A stretch of DNA of 64,000 nt from Diplonema papillatum (taxonomy: Eukaryota; Euglenozoa; Diplonemea; Diplonemida; Diplonemidae), in assembly GCA_030068145.1 (NCBI GenBank), contig JAPJBO010000199.1:62001-126000 (forward strand), read 5' to 3'. Both the position numbers and the translations under genes were made by a program. Below the pieces are notes generated by a model, which saw nothing but the letters and a program-made list of their open reading frames with translations, did not search any database and was not told the origin of the DNA. Below are positions 30,621 to 39,270 of the stretch, in pieces (within the stretch, counting starts at the first letter, position 1; the number at the start of each line of letters is the position of its first letter).

Positions 30621-32562
30621 GGCTCCCGTATTGAAAGAGATACATGAGGGGCCCCATGTTTTTTGGCGGTTTTATGGTGCGGGCAGTGTGGAGCCAACCC
30701 TGTGACAGACAGGGCATTCAGGATGCAGATCGCGGTTCGTCGGGACATGCGAGAGTTTTTAGACGGATGCTTCAAGCTGCGGCCTGGTTCAACACACGCA
30801 GTCGCTCTACGGTGCAGTCTCGCCCGCGTCAGAAGAAACCGAACGGCGGCAAAAAAGAGGCCAGCTCGAGAGCAAACAAACAAGCGGACAACATTTCGGC
30901 CTCTGTACATCAGCTCGAAAGACGTCTGCACGAGTACAAATAGTGGAGATGGGTGGGGAAAAAAGCAACGGGCGTGGACGGAGGTACATTGTGTCTAAGG
31001 CGTCTAATCTAATCAGGTTCTGACACGTAGTGTCGACAGTGGGTTGAGGCAGGGTGCCTCTATAGCTGCGCAGCTTTCTTTTCGCTGCTTGTCTGCGCTT
31101 GGCAGGTCCAACAGATATCGGTTTCTTGGGTATTCGACGGCAGTTTTTCGTAATAGCAATTAATTGTAAACACGAAAGAGAACGCTGGAAGCGTGTTGGT
31201 GGGAGAAGATTAGCCTACCGATCATATTCACTCACTATCACTCATTAACAGGCTAATCCTCCCCCGGCACGTACAAACAAAACATGGCACTAACTCGGAC
31301 TGACATCCTCGAGGGAGAAGTCGAATGGGGTGCTAGCCGTGAAACTCCCGCGGGGAGGATTACGATGAAGCGGAGAGCGAATGCATTTTCGCGCAGCATT
31401 GCACACAGGCCGGACACCTCGTCGAGGTGTGCTACATCGCATCTGTCGCTCGAACACCGAAAGGTTCCCCAGTTCTGCCACTGATTGAAGCGCGCAGTTG
31501 TGGTTTCTCAAATCCCAGGAGGACTTCGCTCGGTGTCAAGAAGGTGCGTATCCACATTGCCGCATCATCCGAAACCAGTTCTGGATCAGTTTGCTGCCCA
31601 GATCCGCGATGTCCATTGAACCAGACGAGATAGGACATGGAAAAAGCGGAAAAAGAAAAACAGGGCAGTACTAGAGAATCCATTCCGAAGAATGGAACAA
31701 AAGTCGCTCAAACGAAGATCAATCCTTCCCCCCTTTTTTAATGTGTGCTTGCCTTTCTCAGACAGCAAGGCAAGTCTAGTCGGAGCGCCATCAGATACAC
31801 GGGCTTCCTTCAGGCCAAAGCAGGTGCTCACACTGCGCATTTTCGCAAGAAAAGGGCGCAAAGCAGCCTCGTACTGATAGGGGGGCAAAACTCATTGATG
31901 TCGAGAATCGTCATGCTTGCCATGTATAGGAAATAGGAACACCGCACCGGCTTTTCTATTCTCGAAATACTACTACTAGTTGACAAAATGCAGGCGATGA
32001 ACGCCTCAGCGGTATCCACAAAGGATGTTACACGAGCGAAATAAAGCAGCTGAAGAACGAAGAGTTGTGAGAACATTTCTGGAGTTGAGGCTTGCATTGA
32101 TGAACGAAGGACAAAGGCAGCACCAACTGACCAAAGGCAGCACCAACTGGCCAAAGTATCAACTGACCAAAGCTAATAAGAAATGATACGACAAAACGTG
32201 TCGATCTTCGTTGCACAGGGCATGACCCTCTGTGTTTCTTGTGGCACTTTTTTCGTTTGCTTCGTTTTCTAATGACATGCGCAACCGTTGTTCCAGAAAT
32301 GATGCCTTTTGTTGAACACTTACGCCCGCCACTACACCCAGATTTACCTGTGTTTCGTGTGGGCTACAGCACATTTACCTCCTTTGATCTATCACAACTG
32401 GCAGTCTCCCCAAGTATTTCTACAAAGCAGGTGCTTATACAAAAAAACGGGTTGGAAACGACAGTTTTTTGCGCGCCAGTTGATTGATTTTCTCGGGTGA
32501 ACGCGGCCCACGGTAGCTGCTGCTTGCCGGGATGAGTAGCGCACTTCGAGCGGACGGGATGG
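30621..32562. other. Intergenic stretch, no convincing gene
   Basis: Frames of 60-110 codons occur on both strands but overlap each other and lack consistent composition. A hairpin element lies at 31201-31263: gggagaagattagcct against aggctaatcctccc, related to 16780-16840. AT content is higher than in the coding parts. Confidence 0.4.
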
Positions 32563-32771
32563 TGGGTCAATGCCAAAACCCCCCCCTTTGCACTTCTTCA
32601 GCTCAAAAAATTTCTAAGTCAAACTCGGGTATTTCTGGGCCCAGGATCACCCCAAAAACAACTTCTGAGTGTTATTTCCTACCAGATGGGCCCCGTGCCA
32701 TGCATAGGAGCTCACAAACCCACACATGTTGAGTAGGGGTTGCAAAGGGGGGGGGGTTTGGCATTGACCCA
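32563..32771. mobile_element. 209-bp inverted-repeat element (MITE-like)
   Basis: tgggtcaatgccaaaacccc… at 32563-32592 pairs with …ggggtttggcattgaccca at 32741-32771 over about 30 bp. No coding capacity and no clear target duplication are seen. Confidence 0.55.
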
Positions 32772-32799
32772 TGTGGTTCCGACGGGGGTGCGGGTGTCT

Positions 32800-32940
32800 A
32801 TTTAGCCACATGCAATGTGCGAGGAAACCGAACCGCCCCGAGTAGGACCTTCTGAACATTGATCATTTGCCAATTTGCCACCTGAAACCACGGGTAGTGC
32901 GCCCAACAAAAACTCTAGCTTCGCTTTCTTCTTTCTGAGG
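32800..32940 (+). repeat. Dispersed repeat family R8
   Basis: ccgagtaggaccttctgaac and tttgccacctgaaaccacg recur at 42935-43080 with about 85% identity. Confidence 0.65.
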
Positions 32941-33129
32941 GACCTGCGCATCTGCAGAACGCGACCGTGCTGTGGCGGTGATTGCAAAATGGTCAATCGC
33001 AGGCATCGACACGTCGTCGAGCATGCGGAAGTGTACGATAGCTGCTGCTCGCAAAAATTGGCGGCAAACTTTTTGACGGTTACGGCGCGGTTGTCTTCCC
33101 TGGTCCGGAAGTTTCGCACTTTTCCTCAG

Positions 33130-33218
33130 AGCAGCGTGAGGTTGGCAACCACCTTCAAGATCTTCCGCTTCGGGCCGATGGGAATGCCCATGTCGACGAT
33201 GTCCTGCTCGTTGACACA
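33130..33218 (-). pseudogene. Shard of the SAM-domain exon 3' end
   Basis: It matches 33647-33735 (encoding NEQDIVDMGIPIGPKRKILK) with a few substitutions. It lies about 420 bp downstream of the gene's stop in the same orientation. Confidence 0.8.
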
Positions 33219-33637
33219 CAGAATTCAGTCCAAGACGTATGCCTTGAACGGAAGGAAGAACTCTAGTCAGGCTCCTGTTTGCGCCGGGGCTTACGCTCCG
33301 TTTTCGGTCTCTGAGAAAATACGTGTGGTCGGGGAAAAAAACCTTTCCCCTCATGTGCGACGGCAAAAAAAAAAATAGCGTCGCTAGGTAGCTACTGGAC
33401 TTGGCGACACCTGACTGTGCGGCCTTGACCACTAGTGGGCCTAGACTCCCCCTGCATGTGGACCAATAAATCAAAATCCACATGTGGTACCTGTGGATCC
33501 ACACGTGGGGGAACAAAATCCAAAAAGAATTAACGTGTGGAAATCCACACGTTCCACACGTGGAGCGTAAGCCCTGGTTTGCGCTGTTAACCGGAAAACG
33601 TCCTTGCGGTTCTGACGCGCGTTCTTGGCGTGTTTTC

Positions 33638-35119
33638 TCAGCTGCTCTGCGTGAGGTTGGCAACCGCCTTCAAGATCTTCCGCTTCGGACCGATGGGAAT
33701 GCCCATGTCGACGATGTCCTGCTCGTTGAGCAGCGACGCTGTGTGCAAGTCGTAGATCTCGGCGCGCGTGAAGCTGTTGAGGTACTGCTCGAGCCCGAAG
33801 GACTCTAGCCACTGCGCAACCGGCTGGGCCCTCAGGGCCGCCGCCGCCGGCGGCGACCACGACCGCGCCGCGGCCGCTGGCACGGCAGGATCGATGGCCG
33901 GCATCGCGACGCCGTGCCGCAGGTGCCCCACGATGGCCGCCGCCCGCTCCTCCGGCGGCATCGTTTCGACGCCGTGCGGGTTGGGAGGCGGCCGGTAGGC
34001 GCCCTGCCGCGAGACGTAGTTGGCGGGCGGCGTCCGCGCCTCGGGGGCCAGAGCCAACGGCGCAAACTGGCGCGGCGTCGCCGGCTGCGCCGCGAACGGG
34101 CGCGCGGGACGCTGTCCCAGCGGGCTGCCTGGGTGCGAAAACCGCGGCTTTTCGGGGCAAGCGAGCAACAGCGCCTGCGCCCAGTCGTGCAGGCACGCCG
34201 CGGCGCCGGAGACCCGGGCGAGGGATTCCCGGTCGCAGGTGCGCTCGCGCAGCAGGGAGCGTGCGATGACGTCCGTCAGCAGGATCGCCGGGGAGACCGC
34301 GGCCAGGGCCTCCTCCACGTGGCCCCGCGGCAGCCGCCGGAGGACTTTCCACGCGGCAAGGTATTGCCGGGCGGCTGGGTTGTGCAGGTCTGCGAGCCTC
34401 TTCGGCTTCTTCACGAGCCCGAGCAGCAGCATCACCGGCCGCAGCAGCGGCCACGCCGCCGGCGGTGGGTGTGTCGGCGACACCAGGCGCTCGTACTCGC
34501 TCTCCGGCAGCGTCTTCAGCGCCCGCAGCGCGCGGGCACAGCTCAGCTCGCCCTTCTTGCCTCCCGACCCCCTTCGTGGACCCACTAGGACATCCGCGAT
34601 CTCACCTCTCCCGCCCGGCCCGAGGCTCCCGGCGCCCATGGGGTGGAACAGAGCCGGCGTGGGATCCCAGCCCGGAGGGGGAAGGGCGAGGTGCGGGGGC
34701 TCCGCCGCCGCGTACTGCGGCATCACCGGGCCTTGCGGGGTGGCGGCGGCGGTGAAGGTGTGTGGGAAGGCGGCGGGCGCGAGGGCCTGCGGGTTGCCGA
34801 TAAGCCCGGGGATGATGGGCGGGCGGGTGTAGTCCGGGAGCGCCGCGGGGGGGTGCAGTGCGGGGGGCGGCTGGGTGCTCGCGGAGAGGTGGGGGCCCGG
34901 GTAGTTTTGGAGGTGCGGCGGCTGCGGCCGACCCGCCGGGACGCTGTACAGGGCGTTCGGGGGCATCGGCGCCACGGGCAGCCGCATGAAGTGCTCGGGC
35001 AACGCGTCGTCGGCGAGCAGCTCCGGGCGGTTGCCCTGGGACATCATCTGCGCGAGGACCGGCTTCTTCGGCGCCGGGAGGTCGCTGGCATCCGGGGGCC
35101 CGGTCTCCCGCGCTCCCAT
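33638..35119 (-). CDS. SAM-domain protein with proline-rich N-terminus
   Basis: The frame from ATG 35119 (MGARETGPPDASDLPAPKKP) gives 493 aa; it stays open to another ATG at 35248, which would add 43 residues. Residues ~40-180 are Pro/Ala/His-rich and disordered. Residues ~185-315 are helical (LLRPVMLLLGLVKKPKRL, then ESLARVSGAAACLHDWAQAL) and recall the region around a dynein heavy-chain stalk, an inference only. The last 60 residues are a clear SAM domain: VAQWLESFGLEQYLNSFTRA, LLNEQDIVDMGI, GPKRKILKAVANL. SAM domains mediate protein-protein or RNA binding. GC is about 70%. Confidence 0.75.
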   Translation of the reverse strand: MGARETGPPDASDLPAPKKPVLAQMMSQGNRPELLADDALPEHFMRLPVAPMPPNALYSVPAGRPQPPHLQNYPGPHLSASTQPPPALHPPAALPDYTRPPIIPGLIGNPQALAPAAFPHTFTAAATPQGPVMPQYAAAEPPHLALPPPGWDPTPALFHPMGAGSLGPGGRGEIADVLVGPRRGSGGKKGELSCARALRALKTLPESEYERLVSPTHPPPAAWPLLRPVMLLLGLVKKPKRLADLHNPAARQYLAAWKVLRRLPRGHVEEALAAVSPAILLTDVIARSLLRERTCDRESLARVSGAAACLHDWAQALLLACPEKPRFSHPGSPLGQRPARPFAAQPATPRQFAPLALAPEARTPPANYVSRQGAYRPPPNPHGVETMPPEERAAAIVGHLRHGVAMPAIDPAVPAAAARSWSPPAAAALRAQPVAQWLESFGLEQYLNSFTRAEIYDLHTASLLNEQDIVDMGIPIGPKRKILKAVANLTQSS

Positions 35120-35248
35120 TGGCAGGCTCGCCCCACCACCACCACAACCACTCTGCACTTGATGCAGCCGCCGCCCTTTTCCTCTCCTGGTGGTTGCTGT
35201 TGTGTGCGATGTTTGGCGATGTGTGAGATTGGGGAGAGTGTGGTTCAT

Positions 35249-36326
35249 TTGCGTGCAAGTGACTCTCCATTAACGCAACAAGACGACTACTTTTGGAGAT
35301 GTGTGCAGTGCGTTAAGATCCTGCGCGCATCCGCTCGCCTAAAGCACCCGCGTCTGCCTGCCGAAGCAGTCGAGGGATATCTATGCCCATATAATACTGG
35401 AATTGCAGCACAAGCCTGCCTCTGCATGCGAGACGCTGAATTCTCATGTCCCGCCGATGCAATACTACCTACGGCAACTGCCTGTCAATGGGTTTGAGAT
35501 GCTCAATATCTATGCCTACCTGGGCCTGTGCACTCGGGATGCTCATATAGGGGATGCTGCATGAGTCCGCCTATGCACTCGAGGTGCTTAACACTGCATG
35601 CCAATGCACTCAACATTGCAACTGCCTGTCAGTACACTCGAGCTGCGCAACACTACATGTGCCTGCCTATGCACTCTAGACTGTCTTGCGGCACATGCGC
35701 GCTGGTACTCTACTTCCGCGAGCGGGGTAGAGGCCACATGCGGTAATCGTGAGCGCTGGTATAGAACACGCGGGACATGGCTGTTCGGGTACAGTTCTCA
35801 CTGCATGTCACCCAGCGCCGCCGCTTCGTCCAGTGACTTGGTTTGGGGATTCCTCGCAATAGCTTGGCACGAACCAGTTCCTGTGCGATCAGGACGAAGA
35901 CGGGCACAACAAGGAAAACGAAACGAAAGACCCAATCCCGCTGCATCGGGCGATGCTACGGAGGAATGGAGCGGTGTGGAGGGGGGCAAGGGAGGGAAGA
36001 TGTTACGTACACCTTGTTTCGGTCCTTGGCCACACGCACAACAGTGTGTGTGGGAGGGGAAAAGACCAGTGAGTGCACGTGATTATCTCGTACAAGCCCC
36101 CTACCCCGGCGCGCACGCGTGCACAGCAAGATTCTGATGAACAGTACGCACAGAGGAGCGGCGCGGTGCCTCACACCGTTTCTACATCGCCATTGCATAG
36201 CAGCTGGAGAGACGTCGCAAGAGGAGAGCAAAGCTCGCTCCGCTGCTGCACTGTACTTCGCTACGCCTAACCTAGGATGGCGTTGGTCTATTGAATTGCA
36301 CACAGGCAATTATTATTCATTGCGAG
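35249..36326. other. Intergenic stretch with decayed repeats
   Basis: 35390-35700 repeats 'tgcctgcctatgcactcgag' and 'gatgctcaacactgcatg' imperfectly. No gene is seen. Confidence 0.4.
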
Positions 36327-37203
36327 TAAAGCTCGGGATATAGGTGCTTTGCAAAGAATCTGTGAATCTGCATTAGCCACTGGATGACTTAAAGCTCGGG
36401 ATAAAGGTGCTTTGCAAAGAATCTGTGGCGATAATCTGCATTAGCCACTGGATGACTTAAAGCTCGGGATAAAGGTGCTTTGCAAAGAATCTGTGGCGAT
36501 AATCTGCATTAGCCACTGGATGACTTAAAGCTCGGGATAAAGGTGCTTTGCAAAGAATCTGTGGCGATAATCTGCATTAGCCACTGGATGACTTAAAGCT
36601 CGGGATAAAGGTGCTTTGCAAAGAATCTGTGGCGATAATCTGCATTAGCCACTGGATGACTTAAAGCTCGGGATAAAGGTGCTTGCAAAGAATCTGTGGT
36701 GACATTCTGCATTAGCCACTGGATGACTTAAAGCTCGGGATAAAGGTGCTTTGCAAAGAATCTGTGGCGATAATCTGCATTAGCCACTGGATGACTTAAA
36801 GCTCGGGATAAAGGTGCTTTGCAAAGAATCTGTGGCGATAATCTGCATTAGCCACTGGATGACTTAAAGCTCGGGATAAAGGTGCTTGCAAAGAATCTGT
36901 GGTGACATTCTGCATTAGCCACTGGATGACTTAAAGCTCGGGATAAAGGTGCTTTGCAAAGAATCTGTGGCGATAATCTGCATTAGCCACTGGATGACTT
37001 AAAGCTCGGGATAAAGGTGCTTTGCAAAGAATCTGTGGCGATAATCTGCATTAGCCACTGGATGACTTAAAGCTCGGGATAAAGGTGCTTTGCAAAGACT
37101 CTGTGGCGATAATCTGCATTAGCCACTGGATGACTTAAAGCTCGGGATAAAGGTGCTTTGCAAAGAGTCTGTGGCGATAATCTGCATTAGCCACTGGATG
37201 ACT
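36327..37203. repeat. 68-bp satellite, about 13 copies
   Basis: The unit starts aaagctcgggataaaggtgc and ends ttagccactggatgactt. The first copy lacks about 10 bp. Two copies share a cttgcaaag and gtgacattctg variant, showing block duplication within the array. Confidence 0.95.
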
Positions 37204-37386
37204 ACCTCTTCGATCGTACCGTGTCGTGCTTCTGGCGTTTGCACTCATTCGAATCATCGTCCTCGCGCGGTCGCTTTGCGACTCTTCCCTTCCTTGCCGG
37301 TTTGCATGCTTCTGCGGCCTTTGCCTTCGCTTTTACAGGCGGAGCTGGGCACTTCTTCTTCCGTTGGGGGGTCGTCGGGACAGGTG
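37202..37386 (-). CDS. Possible C-terminal exon or LINE-tail remnant, Lys/Arg-rich
   Basis: The frame encodes PTTPQRKKKCPAPPVKAKAK through KRPREDDDSNECKRQKHD, a bipartite-NLS-like composition, ending at a stop that overlaps the edge of the 68-bp satellite. An acceptor (gttcacaag) could open it at 37386. No upstream exon was found. It also resembles the basic tail of the LINE ORF, so it may be a remnant. Confidence 0.3.
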
Positions 37387-37707
37387 CTTGTGAACACGAA
37401 TTGACAAGAGTCCGGATTCTGTGCCTTTTGAGTGTGAACCTCACGAGACTAGACGAATTTTGGAAATCGTCAGTCGCTCCCATTCAAGATCCATTGACCA
37501 AACACCATCCAATTTCATCAAACCTTCGATTCGAAGCCAGAAGATATGTTGTGCTCATATCGGACATTTCAAACAGAGCATCAATCGAGTAAGGGATCTT
37601 TGTACCGCCACATTCTCATTCAAGTCGGATCGACTCGATCAATGGTCAGTGGCCAATCGTCTTCGAATCGAGAGTCGAACAGACGGCATGTCACTCGAGG
37701 ACAAGGA

Positions 37708-38030
37708 AAAAGCCTCCTTCAACACGTTGTTGACCAGCTTGCAGAAGTCCGGGTACTGAGTGCCACTCGAAGACAAGGAAAGCCGCCACAGCCCCAGGTT
37801 CTCGTAGTTGGGCCGATGGTGCGCCTCGATCATGCGGACCGCCGCGTCGACAATAGCCTGCACCTCGTCCCGGCAGGCGAGGTTCGCGACAACGAGCGCG
37901 TGGGCGCCGCCGTCCAGCGGCACGTGCGCCAGCAGCTCGATCTGCCCCACGCCCCGCCGCCGGGCCCGAAGGGCCGCTCGTACGGGCCCCCCGGTTTCGC
38001 CACCTCGGCCGAGAGCGGAGCCGATAAAAA
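37708..38030 (-). pseudogene. Distal shard of the PPR-like gene 3' end
   Basis: It repeats the last ~95 codons of the gene (LGLWRLSLSSSGTQYPDFCK; IELLAHVPLDGGAH) with small changes and lacks the GFVLGQ segment. Same orientation, about 1.3 kb downstream of the parent. Confidence 0.85.
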
Positions 38031-38221
38031 AGGCATGACAACCCAAGGTGACGTTCAAAGGCGAGTAAGCGCAGTGAGTTTCGCAAGCACTCATCCTGGA
38101 GGCCCAGCTCCTTTCAACACTTTGCCCGGACCTATCGAGGAAAGCCTCCGAAATGCCCCAAAGTCTCGTGGTTTAGCTCTTGGCTATCATGAGAGATCCA
38201 AGGTGACGTTCAAGTCGAGTC

Positions 38222-38545
38222 ACAAACACCTATCCTGAAGGCCTCGCTCCTTCAACACGTTGTTGACCAGCTTGCAGAAGTCCGGGTACTGAGTGCCGCT
38301 CGAAGACAAGGAAAGCCGCCACAGCCCCAGGTTCTCGTAGTTGGGCCGATGGTGCGCCTCGATCATGCGGACCGCCGCGTCGACCGCCGCCTGCACCTCG
38401 TCCCGGCAGGCGTGGTTCGCGACAACGAGCGCGTGGGCGCCGCCGCCCAGCGGCACGTGCGCCAGCAGCTCGATCTGCCCCAGAACGAAGCCGAGCGCAT
38501 CCTCCGCCGCCAGCCCCACCCCCGCCGCCGGGCCCGAAGGGCCGC
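38222..38545 (-). pseudogene. Proximal shard of the PPR-like gene 3' end, interrupted by rDNA
   Basis: It repeats parent 39271-39560 including the LGFVLGQIELLAHVPL region. It continues to gggcccgaagggccgc, where an 18S rRNA fragment begins. After the fragment (38686-38720) it resumes with ggtttcgccacctcggccga, as in the distal shard. Confidence 0.85.
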
Positions 38546-38685
38546 GGGTAATTCCAGCACCAATAGCGTATATTAATGCTGCTGCTGTTAAAAAGCTCGT
38601 AGTTGGACCAGAGCTCAGGTTGCAAGGTGGCCCAGTTTGCTGGGCATCAGCGTACTGGTGGTATTCAGAAGGCTGCGCTCGCGGT
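38546..38685 (+). rRNA. Fragment of nuclear 18S rRNA (V4 entrance)
   Basis: ggtaattccagcaccaatag, cgtatattaatgctgctgct and gttaaaaagctcgtagttgg are the universally conserved block at the start of SSU V4. The continuation to about 38685 is probably the variable V4 itself. The variant TTAATGCTG…TGCTGTTAAA is shared with kinetoplastids and other Euglenozoa. It is a ~140-bp fragment inserted in a gene shard, not a functional gene; ccgcg at the left junction is shared by both partners. Confidence 0.85.
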
Positions 38686-38734
38686 GGTTTCGCCACCTCG
38701 GCCGAGCGGAGCCGATAAAAAAGGCATGACGACC

Positions 38735-39265
38735 CAAGGTGACGTTCAAAGGCGAGTAAGCGCAAAGAGTTTCGCAAGCACCCATCCTGGAGGCCCAACT
38801 CCTTTCAACACTTTGTGGACAAGCCTGCAGAAGCCCGGATCTATCGAGGAAAGCCTCCGAAATGCCCCAAAGTCGTGGTTTAGCTCTCGGCCATCATGAG
38901 AGATCCAAGGTGACGTTCAAGGCGAGTAAGCGCAAAGAGTTTCGCAAGCACCCATCCTGGAGGCCCAACTCCTTTCAACACTTTGTGGACAAGCCTGCAG
39001 AAGCCCGGATCTATCGAGGAAAGCCTCCGAAATGCCCCAAAGTCGTGGTTTAGCTCTCGGCCATCATGAGAGATCCAAGGTGACGTTCAAGGCGAGTAAG
39101 CGCAGTGAGTTTCGCAAGCACCCATCCTGGAGGCCCAGCTCCTTTCAACACTTTGTGTTGACAAGCCTGCAGAAGCCCGGATCTATCGAGGAAAGCCTCC
39201 GAAATGCCCCAAAGTCTCGTGGTTTAGCTCTCGGCCATCATGAGAGATCCAAGGTGACGTTCAAG
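38735..39265. repeat. ~169-bp tandem repeat derived from the PPR-like gene 3' end
   Basis: Three units (38735, 38904 and 39073) with a fourth at 38040-38215 each contain aaggtgacgttcaaggcgag and ctcctttcaacactttgtgg. The latter plus agcctgcagaagcccggatc is a diverged copy of the gene's last ~45 bp (ctccttcaacacggtgttga and so on). The plus-strand frames through it are repeat-driven. Confidence 0.75.
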
Positions 39266-39270
39266 TCGAG

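Noticed and set aside
31284..31690. Small genes on either strand
   Set aside because: Short overlapping frames on both strands without consistent composition.
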